Assembly: GCA_009746045.1 (NCBI GenBank)
Contig: RPFO01000154.1
Location: forward strand, 4,228,637-4,292,636
Length of the DNA stretch: 64,000 nt
DNA from: Mesostigma viride
Lineage: Eukaryota; Streptophyta; Mesostigmatophyceae; Mesostigmatales; Mesostigmataceae
Direction of reading: 5' to 3'
The translations under genes and the position numbers were made by a program. The notes beneath the pieces are model-generated. The model ran no database searches. It was not told where the DNA came from and saw only the letters and a program-made list of their open reading frames with translations. Position 1 is the stretch's first letter; every line of letters starts with the position of its first letter. Shown piece after piece: positions 9,403 through 19,463 of this stretch.

Positions 9403-10589
9403 ATGATCAACAGCCTTGCCCTTGCCCTTGTCCTGGGATGGACCAGCCTTCTCCTTGCTGCCACCCTGGGCTGGCTTGCTCTGACCTTCCTGCCTCATGT
9501 ACGAGGGACCGACTCATTCCTGAAGTGACCCTTCCCTTGGCAGAAATAACATTCCACCTGACTGATGTCCCGTGAGGTCCCACTGCTGGGCCCAGCCTTG
9601 GGAGGACCACCCACCCTCTTGAACTCAAACTGGGACTGTGGAGGTCCCGACTTCGGAGGTGTCCCCCGTCCAGCCATTCTGCCACGCCAGTTAGTCTCCA
9701 TGCTTTGCTGTAGACTAAGTCTCAAAGGCATTGTGAATACAACGTATGAATAAGCCTTGTAAACCTACGTTGGTATGTGAATATAAATACCACGTGGGCT
9801 ATGCAGATAGGAATGCTAGTCGAGTCGCATACGTTTCCCTAGATAGGTACTTTGGGTACTGAGGTACGTGACAGATGTCAGTACCCAGTATACGTAGTGT
9901 CCTGTCACTGGACGGTACTAGAGTATCCTAGATAGGGACCGTACTGCAGCGTGCATTGATTTGTGATCGCACGATGCAGTGACTAGACGGCTACCTGTCA
10001 TCGTGTGGCCTCGGGCCAACGGTCTGCACCCAACGGTCACTGGCGGCGCAGCCAGTGAGGGGAACGTTGATAAAGGGTAAACCTATTTTCTAATGAAGCA
10101 AGCATTCACTGCTCATTGCATTCACTGTGTCTTCAAGCAATATATCCCACCGCAATCTAACTACGCCCCCTCCTGGACCTTCCTCGACCCCTGAACGAGG
10201 TCTCAGGCCCCCTTGAGGACGCTGGACCCCCGTGGCCCGATCCCCTCATGGACTTGACTGCAGGCTCAGCTGCCTCCTCGTCCCCTTGCATGACGTGGGC
10301 GCTTCCCGCCTACATACTTGCCACTGAAGCACTCGTACATGCAGCTGGTCCGTCATGGCAGCCCATCCATGGACCTGGGGCATGTGGATGGACACGTTGT
10401 CCATCGTGATAGGATCCAGCTGCAGCGATCGACTTGAGAAAGTCACCCATGGCCATTCTGTCTGCACAGAAGAACCGGCTTAGCCATGGCGTCCTCACGC
10501 AGCTTACCGAAGTCTTCAAACGCGCGTGGACCACCAACTGCCCCTTGATAGGCTTGTAGTCCAGGTACTCCTGCTTCAAATAAGAACCA
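9403..10589 (-). pseudogene. Broken retrotransposon gag gene with zinc knuckle, interrupted by a solo LTR
   Basis: Minus-strand coding sequence runs from about 10589 to 10163, is cut by a solo LTR, and resumes at 9688 in the same sense; the 5-bp duplication ACGCC marks the junction. It contains an Arg/Gly-rich stretch (RGRGRSRRGRGR across the junction) followed by a CCHC-type knuckle CYFCQGKGHFRNE near 9530-9570, whose last Cys lies beyond a frame change. A Lys/Gly/Ser-rich tail follows in another frame to about 9403, where the LINE fragment begins. The upstream end is cut at 10589 by a DNA-transposon terminus. Gag packages retrotransposon RNA. The parent element is not identified. Confidence 0.7.
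9689..10162. mobile_element. Solo LTR of the E2 family
   Basis: 474 bp, starting AGTTAGTCTCC and ending ATCTAACT, flanked on both sides by ACGCC (9684-9688 and 10163-10167). It matches the two LTRs of E2 (24064-24546 and 30060-30542) over nearly all its length but is more diverged near the 3' end. No internal sequence remains, as expected after recombination between two LTRs. Confidence 0.93.
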
Positions 10590-10717
10590 GGGTGGTTTGT
10601 TTGGGTTAGGACAGATTTGTCCATTTAGGACAGTCCTGCAGCCAAAGCGTGAAAACATTAGCTTATTGGTGCCTTACGCATGCTTGCTTCTGCATGATAA
10701 TTTTTTGAATGGGATTC
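10590..10717. mobile_element. Terminus of a DNA transposon resembling the TIR11 end
   Basis: The gag fragment ends abruptly at 10589 and sequence starts GGGTGGTTTGTTTGGGTTAG, followed by GACAGATTTGTCCATTTAGGACAG. TIR11 (52356) starts GGGTGGTTTTACCGGATTAG and then has ATACATTT and a second TTTAGGATACATTT. The layout, though not the exact sequence, is shared. E1 is inserted 128 bp inside this element; its sequence should resume at 18820. I did not find the opposite end. Confidence 0.5.
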
Positions 10718-11334
10718 AGTTGTAAGAGTGAGAATGCCACGAATTCCGCCATGGTTCTTGCAGGAAGTTGCCTTTATTAATAACAAGGAAACACAGACGT
10801 AAGTCACGTCACTTCCAAGACTGCACGCAGCACAGGCGACAGGGTCGCAGTGCCCAGAGAACGTGCACGCAAGAACTAGCGTCCCGGTGCGACCAAGTCA
10901 CACATATAGGTTGTTAGGGACGCGTCCAAGTAATCAGCTGCACTGTCACAGCCGAACTGTCAATCAATTGATTACACAGACTCTGGCACGCCTTTGGCGC
11001 GCAGATCTATCAATTGTCCATACGGCTAGTCCTGTGGACCTATCCGTACACTACTCAGCATCAATTGTCTCATAGGTCCTGGCGCGCTACAGCACGCCTA
11101 CCTATCAATTGACCATCAAGTCCTGTACAAGTCCTGTCAACGTCCTGCGGACTATCAAAGTGACACTTGTACATCCTGTGTCCGTACGCGCCCACAGTGG
11201 CGCGCCGGGTACTGTCGGCACAGCCTAGGAAACGTCATAACTTTTACGTTCCTTAACCAAATGAGGCGTTCAAGGTGCCGTTGGAAAGAGCGTAACAATC
11301 TCTATCCATCTAACGTAAATCCTTTACGTTAACT
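10718..11334 (-). repeat. E1 3' LTR
   Basis: 617 bp; on the element's strand it starts AGTTAACGTAAAGG and ends TTACAACT. Nearly identical to 18203-18819. Adjacent polypurine tract lies at 11335-11353. Confidence 0.95.
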
Positions 11335-11353
11335 CCAATCCCTTCTTTTCTTT
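11335..11353 (-). other. E1 polypurine tract
   Basis: On the minus strand the bases just before the 3' LTR read AAAGAAAAGAAGGGATTGG, an almost pure purine run, the expected primer site for plus-strand DNA synthesis. Confidence 0.75.
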
Positions 11354-12284
11354 AGGGATCACATCCCCTGCCAGGGACCCTTGAAGTAGCTTGAAATGTC
11401 CTTCACTCCAGCTTGAAGCTTGAACAGATGTCTTTAATGGCCAATGCCATTCCCCCAGCCCTTTCTTTTAAGGAACTGGAAAAGAAACAGATCTGCCACA
11501 GGGAAAACCATTCCATGAGAAATGGATAAAAACCTATGGAAGTGGCATTACAGAGTACCACCAGATATTAGAAGCACACAAAATTAAATACATACAGGTT
11601 AATTCTATGAGGTCTTCTCCAGGAATTAATCCCATCACCTCGGTAGAGCCTCCAGTACAATGACCTTCTGGCGGTGAGTTACATTAATCCCAGATACTAA
11701 TCCCATAAAACCCAGTACATATTCAATATAAGTACAATAAATCCATGACAATTAAAATACCACTTGACAAAGTAAGGCGTATTACAATAGTTTGCCTGTC
11801 ATTCTCTCAACAGGGGTCTATTGGCGCCCGTCTTACGGCGCCCGTCTACTTGCCAGATGGTAAACTGCCACAGCAAACAAATGACAAAATGAAACACATA
11901 GGCAACAATTAAATCCTGCCCTGGGGAACTAGGGAAGTCTGAACAGGCAAACACCTGAACAGGCCAGCTTGTAGAAACATAATACCAGGGAATCGAACCC
12001 CGCCCTATAAACCCCAGAATAAAGGTTCCCAGACCATTGTGAGAAGTATGTACAAATATACATTTCTTTTAAAATAGAATACATGGTCTGTAATGGACCT
12101 GTCAACCTTGTGTAGTCAACAGCATGAACCCCAGCCAAAACCTGGCTGTATCCTGATTAAAATCAGAGTGAGTGTACCATGGTCCATGAGCCTTAGTACA
12201 GACTAAAATACAGGTATTATGCCAGTCACAATGCTGACACTACCACACAATCTGCTCTCCAATGCCCTATAACCAGGCACCAGC
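11354..12284 (-). other. E1 untranslated region downstream of pol
   Basis: About 930 bp between the RNase H stop and the polypurine tract. Short open frames show no family motif. I see nothing beyond AT-rich non-coding sequence. Confidence 0.6.
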
Positions 12285-13028
12285 TTAGACAGCTTGCTGA
12301 GATGGGTCCATCAGAGACTGAAGAACCTTGTATTGCACTGCTGCCTTCTGCACTAGCTTGGTCAAAGCATCAGCAGGATTGTCAACCCCAGGGATATGCT
12401 CAATATTGGCCAAGGAGGACAACTCCTTAAGAAGGAGATAATCCAAGTCCCTACTTCTGGCCATCTGCCTGTGCACAAACTGCACCATCCCCATGGAGTC
12501 TGTTTTTAGAAGAGTGGTAACCTGAAGTGGCCAAGGAGTGTTAGAAGTCATCTGATGAAGCAACTCCTTCAGATAAAGGCTTGTGTGAATGCCTTCACAA
12601 ATAGCCCTGCATTCTGCCACATCACTGCTGACAGCCACCCGTTTGTGCAGGCGACTAAACCAGCTCACCAAACTCCCCAGGCCTTCCTGTCTGAGCACAA
12701 AGAGCCCTGCAGCCCTGCCCCTGACCTTGGAGACCTGCCTGCTGTCCATTGAGCTATCCACATACAGCTCCATGCAAATGGGTTGTGATAAATCCACTGC
12801 AGACAACAGAATGCCAGATGAAGCCCTGACCTGATCAGCCACCTTGGCAGACCCTAGCTCCACCAGCATGTCATCAGGCAACCTGGCTATGACCATAAGG
12901 TCTGGCCTGGAAATGCCTGCCACCCAAGCAACCATGCCCCTCACCATGGGACACAGTGCCTGTGTGATGGTTGGAGGAAGCTTGCTAATGAGGGTCTCTT
13001 GATAATCATTGCCCCCCACCAGCAGCAT
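12285..13028 (-). CDS. E1 RNase H region (C-terminal part of pol)
   Basis: About 247 codons, overlapping the reverse transcriptase frame by 88 bases, so a frameshift links them. It begins with the RT thumb region (PMVRGMVAWVAGISRPDLMV) and continues with a copia-type RNase H: first acidic block ELYVDSSMDSR, then WFSRLHKRVAVSSDVAECRA with its Glu, a central TDSMGMVQFVH block with Asp, and the terminal NPADALTK that corresponds to the ADxLTK motif of copia elements. It degrades RNA in the RNA:DNA hybrid during replication. Ends at 12285 with a normal stop. Confidence 0.88.
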   Translation of the reverse strand: MLLVGGNDYQETLISKLPPTITQALCPMVRGMVAWVAGISRPDLMVIARLPDDMLVELGSAKVADQVRASSGILLSAVDLSQPICMELYVDSSMDSRQVSKVRGRAAGLFVLRQEGLGSLVSWFSRLHKRVAVSSDVAECRAICEGIHTSLYLKELLHQMTSNTPWPLQVTTLLKTDSMGMVQFVHRQMARSRDLDYLLLKELSSLANIEHIPGVDNPADALTKLVQKAAVQYKVLQSLMDPSQQAV

Positions 13029-14151
13029 ACGCCACTCCCCCCCTTCTTCACCAGTGTGGCCTCCATGCCCACAAACAGCAGAGGCTCATTCTCCACCTGC
13101 CATTGCTCCCTACCCAGAGGAAACTTGGACTTAATGATGGAGATCAGCTCCTTAAGCCACGACGTGGGAGCTATCAGATGTAGGTCATCCCCGTGCAGCG
13201 AAGCATACACTGGCAGGCCTTCCCATTGCCCCAGAAACAGACAGGGGTCTACAGGAGAGACCTTCAAGTTGCAATGCTCCTTCAGGAAACGGTTGAGAGT
13301 CTCCCTCCAGATTATTGGACTTGACCTCAGGCCCTCCAGGCCCTTGAGGATTTTAAGGAACTCAGTGTGAATGTCCCTTTTCCATACAGCAGGCACCCTG
13401 ACATAGAAAGGCGTCTTGCCCTCCCACTTTTCCTGTGCCACATCTGCATCCCCTCCAGAAATGCCCTCTTGAAGTCTACCACCACTGAGCCATAGTCCAA
13501 GCCCTTGTTGAGAAGGCCTAGAAATACACACAGCAGCAGCCTCCAAGTGTCATGCAGCATGCCAGGGGTATACAACTCCTCAGCAGTGCACTCACCAGTA
13601 CCCTTGAACTCATTCAGCACTGGCCTGACATGTGGTACCTTGACCCCGTCCACCTCCTTCATCTTGATGACAAACTTGAGCTTGAGTAGACGTCGTGCAG
13701 GAGGCAGGTCATTGACAGGTTCCACGCATTTCTTGGAGATCCAGTCCTCCCCAGATTTAATCAGACCCAGTGTGACCTGGGGACACATAATGGGAGAGGA
13801 CATGAGCTTCACCAGGCCTTGGTAGTTGATAGGGCTGTGTCCAGCAAGTGAGTGAGGACCAATGCCCAAACTGCTTGGATGACTAGCAGCTGGCAATATG
13901 AGGTCATCAACCAAGGGCTCCTGCCCCTGGCACACTTGCACACGCTTAACCGTCCTGGTTACTGCACGTGATAGGTGAGTGGTCCTGAAATTAATCAGTG
14001 GGACCTGACCAGCCCCTTCCTTAGTCAGGAGAGAGGACGTGATCACTACCCCATCCTGGCATAGGAAATTCTGCCCCAGAAGAGCAGGTCCTGATAGCCC
14101 TCCAAGACACAAAAAGCAGTGTCCTGTCCAAGGATAGGAATGATACCTCAC
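12941..14151 (-). pseudogene. E1 reverse transcriptase, in two frames
   Basis: The first part (14151-13327) starts with the tail of the protease (GPALLGQNFL) and enters the copia RT N-terminus (LKLKFVIKMK, PHVRPVLNEFKG, ELYTPGM) and motif A VVDFKRAFLEGM. The second part (from about 13480 to 12941) overlaps in another frame and carries VRVPAVW, GLEGLRSSPIIWRETL and the catalytic motif SLHGDDLHLI. The YVDD of ordinary copia elements is replaced by HGDD, as in E2, E3 and E4. At least one frameshift splits it near 13450-13500. Confidence 0.85.
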
Positions 14152-15766
14152 CCAGTACCTTCACGTGTACCCCGCCACTGAAGTCAGACACAAACTGATA
14201 GCTGGGTTCAGTCATGCTGTACCCTGCTGCAGCCCTGGTCCCAATGATGGAAACCTGAGAATTAGTGTCTACCTCTAAGGCAGTGTCCAGCCCCAGATTG
14301 CCATGCCACCTGAGCTTGGCTACCTTGGGCTGCTTCTTGGCTCTTTGTAGAGCCCCAATCAATCCAGCCAAACTTGTCCCCCTGGGCTTGGTTAGTGCCT
14401 TGGGCTTGACAGTTGACTCCCCAGCTGTTGACCTTGCAGCCTGTTCAACAAGTACCTCTGCAACCTGGCCAGGGCTGACAGATTCCCCTGCAACAGATGT
14501 GGTCGTTGCGTCAGTGATGTCACTTGGGACCTGAAAATCCTGCAGATCCTGTGAGCCTTGTGCCTGACTGCCCTCATTCATCAGGTTAGGCTTGACATAT
14601 GACCAACTCAGCCGGTGTACATGCTTTGGTTCGTCCTCCATGCTGACCAAGCATGCGTGGCTAGCTTCATCAACCTGGGTAACCACCCCAGGACTCCAGC
14701 TACCACGTTTGCCATAAAGGCTAGGTTCCTTCCAAGCTAGGACCTTCTGACCCACTTGTGGCTCCAGCATCTTCCAACCCCGGTCCTTCTCCCTCAGCTT
14801 GGCAAAGGTGACATGTGCAGCATGTTTCCAGCCCTCCAGCACATGTGGTGGGCACAGGCCATGATATAGACCCATTGGGCTGACAGCAACTCCATCATAG
14901 TAGAAGTTAACCCTGCTGTTCAGCTGCTGCTCCACGTTCCTCAGCCATGCACTCCTGACAAGTGCAGGTGCAGACAAGGGTACCCAGTCTTCAGAGATGA
15001 TCAATTTCTTGACCTCCTGGATTGCCCTCTCGATAGCACCCTGCTGCCCATGAGCCTCCCTAGGTGTAACCAGCAACTCAGGAAGGGTAGGATCACCCTT
15101 GAGATGCTGAAACTGCATGTCCACCTGGATCCTTGTGGTAGGAAACTTGGCTCTTACATTCTGCAGGGCAGCCAGCAAGTACCTGTTCTTCATAGAAGGT
15201 AAATGCTCCAGCACCTTGTATTTCGTGTACCTGTCCACGCACACCAACAGTTGCATGCCCCTGATGTGTTGGATATCACACTGCAGATCACCAATGCTCT
15301 GAGGTAGAGCTTTGGCATGTGATTTCCTGGGCTTGTTGGAGGACAACTGGCACTTACACCGTGAGGCAGCTTGCTGACACGCCTTGAGAAGGGGTGCCCT
15401 GCCCATACGGAAGGCAAAGTTGTTTGACAGAGAAGTGGCATGCCCAAACATGTTGTGGATTCGGGCACCCAACTCCTGGTACACAGAGGAAGCAGTCCCT
15501 GGCACAGTCAGGACTGTGCTGTCAGGTTGTCCAGCATCACCATGCTGACTTCCATCCTGTTCTGACTCAGAGCCTGAGTCACCCTGCTCATGCCCAACAC
15601 CTGGACCGCCAGCAGGGACCACATGCATACCACCAGAGGCCTTCACACCCCTCTGTGGTTGTACATTGGTTTCTCTCAAAATGAGAGGTCCACCCTCGTG
15701 CCCAGCACGAGGATGCATGGGGTCAGACATTCTTACAGCTGCACCAGCTGTCAAGGACGTCTTCAT
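14021..15766 (-). CDS. E1 integrase followed by retropepsin-like domain
   Basis: A 581-codon frame. After a Gly/Ser/Gln-rich N-terminus comes an HHCC-like zinc module near residues 102-140 (IHNMFGH, then CKCQ), the integrase core with Asp in GDLQCDIQHIRG near 160, Asp in IQVDMQF near 208 and Glu in GAIERAIQEVK near 235, and a C-terminal DNA-binding-like segment (VGQKVLAWKEPSLYGKRGSW). The retropepsin-like block follows it: ALEVDTNSQVSIIG near residue 512 and FSGGVHVKVLGEV, then the frame shifts near 14100 into the downstream frame. Protease after integrase is the reverse of standard copia order. DTNS replaces DTGA. Confidence 0.87.
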   Translation of the reverse strand: MKTSLTAGAAVRMSDPMHPRAGHEGGPLILRETNVQPQRGVKASGGMHVVPAGGPGVGHEQGDSGSESEQDGSQHGDAGQPDSTVLTVPGTASSVYQELGARIHNMFGHATSLSNNFAFRMGRAPLLKACQQAASRCKCQLSSNKPRKSHAKALPQSIGDLQCDIQHIRGMQLLVCVDRYTKYKVLEHLPSMKNRYLLAALQNVRAKFPTTRIQVDMQFQHLKGDPTLPELLVTPREAHGQQGAIERAIQEVKKLIISEDWVPLSAPALVRSAWLRNVEQQLNSRVNFYYDGVAVSPMGLYHGLCPPHVLEGWKHAAHVTFAKLREKDRGWKMLEPQVGQKVLAWKEPSLYGKRGSWSPGVVTQVDEASHACLVSMEDEPKHVHRLSWSYVKPNLMNEGSQAQGSQDLQDFQVPSDITDATTTSVAGESVSPGQVAEVLVEQAARSTAGESTVKPKALTKPRGTSLAGLIGALQRAKKQPKVAKLRWHGNLGLDTALEVDTNSQVSIIGTRAAAGYSMTEPSYQFVSDFSGGVHVKVLGEVSFLSLDRTLLFVSWRAIRTCSSGAEFPMPGWGSDHVLSPD

Positions 15767-16849
15767 AGGAACCTGTACCTCTCCAGGTGACCTGGGGCCA
15801 CACTGAACCTGGAGATCACCCTCTTGTTGCCCAGATATAAAATCTGCATTGGAGCACCTGGCCTCCCCCTTGGGTGAATTAAGGTGTGTAGGGGTTGCCT
15901 CAGACAGTCACTGCTCCTTGTTGTCTTCTTGCTGACTGCCCTTTGAAGGCTGGCCTGCCTGGGACTTGTTGTTGTTCTTCTTGTTGTTGTTGTTTTCTTG
16001 TTGCTGCCCTGGCCCTGGGTCTTCTTGAAGCTGGGACACTCCTTCTTGATGTGCCCCCACCCCTTGCACAGGTAGCATTGTATCTTTGACTTGCCCTGGC
16101 CACTGCCCCCGTTGTCAGACGCGTTGCCCTGCTTGGGCTGACCACCCACCCGCCTGAACACCGACTTGGAGTGTGACCTCCGTCAGGGTCGGGTGAATGA
16201 TTGGCCTTCGCTTGTTGTGGTTGCCCCTACGCCCTCCTTGGCTTCTGTCAGCCTCAGACGTCTTGGAGCCACCCTGGGTACGCCCACCTGCCTGGGTAGC
16301 CTTCACTGCTGGCACTCCACCCTCAAACAGCTCCTCTGCCTCGAGTGCTTGTTTGATTATGACCTTGTAGGCCTTGAGGGTTGAGTGTGGGGCACACATG
16401 ACCTTTAAAGAGCCACGTGTAGCCTTGTCCAGCCCAGAAACCTTGAGCCAGTTTGTCAGGGCTATGTTGTCAGCAACATTAAAGCCATGAGCCCTGCCCT
16501 CCTCAACCATTTTACAATAGTTAAGGAAGTTCTGGATCAGGTCTCCCTTGACCTCCCACCCCTGGTATTTATCCTGCCAATGGATCCCCACTTTCTTCCT
16601 CTGATCCTCTAGCAGCTCCTTTAACTCTGCCACGTAGCTGGACCAGGCCTTGTTGGCCTTCTTGCACTCTCTAGTGAGGTCCTTGATCTGATCTGTACAT
16701 TTGCCAAAAGTCTGGCTACCTATCCAGATCTGGTAATAGTTTGTACCACCGTACAAACTTGGAAACCCCTCTAGCCCCTCCACAAACTCCTCAGCCTGCT
16801 TGGGCTTTGTGTCTGACGTGACAGGTTGCAGTTGATTCACAATAAGCAA
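15763..16849 (-). pseudogene. E1 gag, C-terminal part with CCHC zinc knuckle
   Basis: The capsid-like segment occupies 16849-16115 (FPSLYGGTNYYQIWIGS, a Lys-rich helical region, then LKAYKVIIKQALEAEELF). The frame shifts near 16170 into a segment holding the knuckle CYLCKGWGHIKKEC (C-x2-C-x4-H-x4-C). The apparent end of gag is a Gln/Asn/Lys-rich tail in a further frame near 15905. Upstream, the coding sense runs into a foldback MITE at about 16860, so the N-terminus is on the other side of it (17296-17132). Gag forms the virus-like particle. Confidence 0.8.
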
Positions 16850-16858
16850 ACCCTGGAG

Positions 16859-17115
16859 ATTAATTAATTAATTAATAGACAAGTGACTTCGTCACGTGAG
16901 CATATAAGTTGTCTCCTTGATAAGTCCTCAGTGGGAGGGGAACATGGGATGGAATGGATGGTGTAAGCTATCTAGGTCCTAGTTACAGGGTTGTGGGCAC
17001 CACGGCTATATGGCGGGATAGCTTACACCATCCATTCCATCCCCTGTTCCCCTCCCTCTGAGGACTTATGCTCACGTGACGCAGTCACGTGTCTATTAAT
17101 TAATTAATTAATTAA
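16859..17115. mobile_element. Foldback MITE inserted in E1 gag
   Basis: Both ends are TTAATTAAT runs. The left arm (about 16875-16965) and right arm (about 17010-17095) are inverted copies: TGACTTCGTCACGTGAGCAT and, in inverse, TGACTGCGTCACGTGAGCAT, then TAAGTCCTCAG and GGATGGAATGGATGGTGTAAG. The loop of roughly 45 bp is unique. No coding frame. AT-rich ends suggest a TA/TTAA-type target, but the ambiguous flanks prevent naming the duplication. Confidence 0.88.
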
Positions 17116-17131
17116 TAGATTAATTAGTTAA

Positions 17132-17296
17132 TCAAGTGAGATCATAGCCAAGAACAGCTTGTGCATTATTATTATTGTGATGAATGTTGGTAATCTCTCC
17201 GGTAACCCCCACGTCATCTACGTGAGCGGTCCCACTACCAGCACCACCATTATTCCCACTGGCTAGGACACCTTTGCTACGGCGCCCATCTGCCAT
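17132..17296 (-). pseudogene. E1 gag N-terminus, cut off by the MITE
   Basis: A 54-codon frame starting at ATG 17296-17294 (MADGRRSKGVLASGNNGG) and running into stop codons beside the foldback MITE. The remaining gag begins again on the far side of the MITE with coherent sequence, so I read both as one interrupted gene. Low-complexity Gly/Asn content makes the reading tentative. Confidence 0.5.
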
Positions 17297-17461
17297 TCTG
17301 CACTACAAGCTATTCAAAGAACACCTCAGCAAAGCAGCAGAAAAAGTATGTACAAAAGATTGTCGCAACTGCCGCCTGCGCCGGTGTCGCCGCCGCCCCC
17401 GCGAATTGCCGCCGAAAATTCGACAAAATGTCGACGAGCACTGGATAAAATTTTGGCTGAC

Positions 17462-18178
17462 TCAGTAGTCGAGGCCCCGGAAATCACAGTACTCGTAGGT
17501 AAACTCAGGATCCTCCATATCCGGCGTGTGTGCCGGACCTGCACCGGTATGTATTAAAACCGGTGTGCTTCCCGTCGCGAAAGTTGCGCGCGCCCGACGC
17601 GCGACGAGGCGCAGAGGATGAGTAAAAATGGATAACAATTCCCACCCTGCGGGAATCCACTCTCGCAGAGACGCGAGAAAAGCCACCAGGTTAATAAGAA
17701 CCTGGCGTTCGCGACTGCGTACGCCGCGTGTGAGTAGCGACAGCAACGCGAGATCTTGAAATAAATTTGTCGACACCGCCGGCGCGCCCCCCGTGCGTAG
17801 CGATGCCCAGTTTTGTAAGTTTCTCTGGTAACCGGTGAGCGAAGAGATGGCGTTATCCAGCTCCTCGATGGCAGTGGTGACCTCGTTCACCGACCGCAAA
17901 CCTCCCCGCACCTGGACCGTAAATTGCGATAAAATGGTACGAATCGTGTCCAATGGCGCACGGATAGCCGGCACCAGCTGCGGCAACTGTGGGTCCTCGG
18001 GGAAATCCCCGAGCAATGGAAGAACTGCGCGCTGCCGACGATGAAGTTCGTCGAGCGAGATCGTGACTTCGTCGAGCAATTGCTGCCACGACGGCGCAGT
18101 CGGTCTTGGTGGAGGACCAGCCGGCGGAGCGGCTATTTCCTCATCGGCGGGAATCCGGAATTCTTCAGAATTTGGCAT
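17462..18178 (-). CDS. E1 leader ORF of unknown function (238 aa)
   Basis: This intact frame starts at ATG 18178-18176, 25 bases inside the 5' LTR boundary, and ends at 17462, before gag. It has a Pro/Ala-rich N-terminus (residues ~10-35), then mostly helical sequence with heptad-like leucines (WQQLLDEVTISLDELHRRQR, and a ValAsnGluVal..IleGluGluLeu stretch) and an Arg-rich segment near residue 200. No known gag, protease or envelope motif is visible; there is no signal peptide or clear membrane helix. The longer open frame extends into the LTR (to 18292), but the ATG at 18178 fits the element's transcript better. Its open state beside frameshifted pol suggests it may be maintained. E2 and E3 have no equivalent; a coiled-coil ORF after the LTR at 19587 could be a counterpart. 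Confidence 0.65.
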   Translation of the reverse strand: MPNSEEFRIPADEEIAAPPAGPPPRPTAPSWQQLLDEVTISLDELHRRQRAVLPLLGDFPEDPQLPQLVPAIRAPLDTIRTILSQFTVQVRGGLRSVNEVTTAIEELDNAISSLTGYQRNLQNWASLRTGGAPAVSTNLFQDLALLSLLTRGVRSRERQVLINLVAFLASLREWIPAGWELLSIFTHPLRLVARRARATFATGSTPVLIHTGAGPAHTPDMEDPEFTYEYCDFRGLDY

Positions 18179-18202
18179 CTTTTTAACGAGGCTTGTAATA
18201 CG

Positions 18203-18819
18203 AGTTGTAAGAGTGAGAATGCCACGAATTCCGCCATGGTTCTTGCAGGAAGTTGCCTTTATTAATAACAAGGAAACACAGACGTAAGTCACGTCACTTC
18301 CAAGACTGCACGCAGCACAGGCGACAGGGTCGCAGTGCCCAGAGAACGTGCACGCAAGAACTAGCGTCCCGGTGCGACCAAGTCACACATATAGGTTGTT
18401 AGGGACGCGTCCAAGTAATCAGCTGCACTGTCACAGCCGAACTGTCAATCAATTGATTACACAGACTCTGGCACGCCTTTGGCGCGCAGATCTATCAATT
18501 GTCCATACGGCTAGTCCTGTGGACCTATCCGTACACTACTCAGCATCAATTGTCTCATAGGTCCTGGCGCGCTACAGCACGCCTACCTATCAATTGACCA
18601 TCAAGTCCTGTACAAGTCCTGTCAACGTCCTGCGGACTATCAAAGTGACACTTGTACATCCTGTGTCCGTACGCGCCCACAGTGGCGCGCCGGGTACTGT
18701 CGGCACAGCCTAGGAAACGTCATAACTTTTACGTCCCTTAACCAAATGAGGCGTTCAAGGTGCCGTTGGAAAGAGCGTAACAATCTCTATCCATCTAACG
18801 TAAATCCTTTACGTTAACT
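18203..18819 (-). repeat. E1 5' LTR
   Basis: 617 bp, nearly identical to 10718-11334 (one C/T difference near 18735 versus 11255). Immediately inside it on the minus strand is CGTATTACAAGCC, not a sequence I recognise as complementary to a tRNA 3' end. Confidence 0.95.
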
Positions 18820-19179
18820 GATTCAACTGTTTTTATGTGTATATAACTGCCGTCTTGTTTCACGTGTATGTGAATACACAAATGTTCTCAGCATTGAGTT
18901 ATGCACAATGCACATCAATTAATTTATTAAAAGTAATTAGTAATCATGTAGACTGCGTCACGTGAGCATAGATTAAGTGAGACAACTATTCCTTGACGCA
19001 AGGCGGTCCAACGTCGTGTAAGTACAAGCCGTTACTAGTTGTCTGAGAAATAAATCGTTGTCCTGATTAGCCAAGATGTTGCACTACCACAATACCCATG
19101 ATGTTGCTCTTAATAATAATGCCATGTCCTATAATGCATGAATGGGCGGTGATCTAAGCTTGTCATAAAACATCCTATT
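18820..19179. other. Right flank of E1, including a MITE-like half arm
   Basis: Starts with the right TSD GATTC and should be the continuation of the DNA-transposon fragment at 10590-10717. 18945-18990 (GACTGCGTCACGTGAGCAT, then AGACAACT and TCCTTGA) resembles one arm of the foldback MITE at 16859-17115. No gene recognised. Confidence 0.5.
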
Positions 19180-19463
19180 CCAGCGAGCAGCGGGCAGCGC
19201 GCAGCGCGCAGCGGGCAGCGGGCAGCGGGCAGCGGGCAGCGGGCAGCGCGCAGCGGGCAGCGGGCAGCGCGCAGCGGGCAGCGGGCAGCGGGCAGCGGGC
19301 AGCCCGCAGCGGGCAGCGGGCAGCGCGCATCGGGCAGCGGGCATGCAGCGGGCAGCGGGCAGCGGGCATGCAGCAGGCAGCGGGCAGCGGGCAGCGGGCA
19401 GCGGGCAGCGGGCAGCGGGCAGCGGGCTGCGGGCAGCGGGCTGCGGGCAGCGGGCAGCGCCGG
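19180..19463. repeat. GGGCAGC heptamer minisatellite
   Basis: About 40 tandem copies of GGGCAGC with scattered GCGCAGC, GGGCTGC and GGCATGCAGC variants. Because the unit is 7 bp, all frames stay open on the minus strand and produce artificial Cys/Pro/Ala-rich frames; I do not call these genes. Confidence 0.95.

Larger units (their letters stand above)
10718..18819 (-). mobile_element. E1: complete Ty1/copia-like LTR retrotransposon, unusual lineage
   Basis: Two 617-bp LTRs differing by one base that I can see, flanked by GATTC at 10713-10717 and 18820-18824. The internal region reads on the minus strand: a leader ORF, gag (broken by a MITE), zinc knuckle, integrase, retropepsin-like domain, reverse transcriptase, RNase H. 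Several frameshifts divide pol. LTR ends are AGTT..AACT. The very similar LTRs mean a recent insertion. Confidence 0.95.

Noticed and set aside
10863-11075. Identical 70-codon frames at 10863 and 18348
   Set aside because: They fall in the two E1 LTRs on the strand opposite to the element; identity reflects LTR duplication, not a gene.
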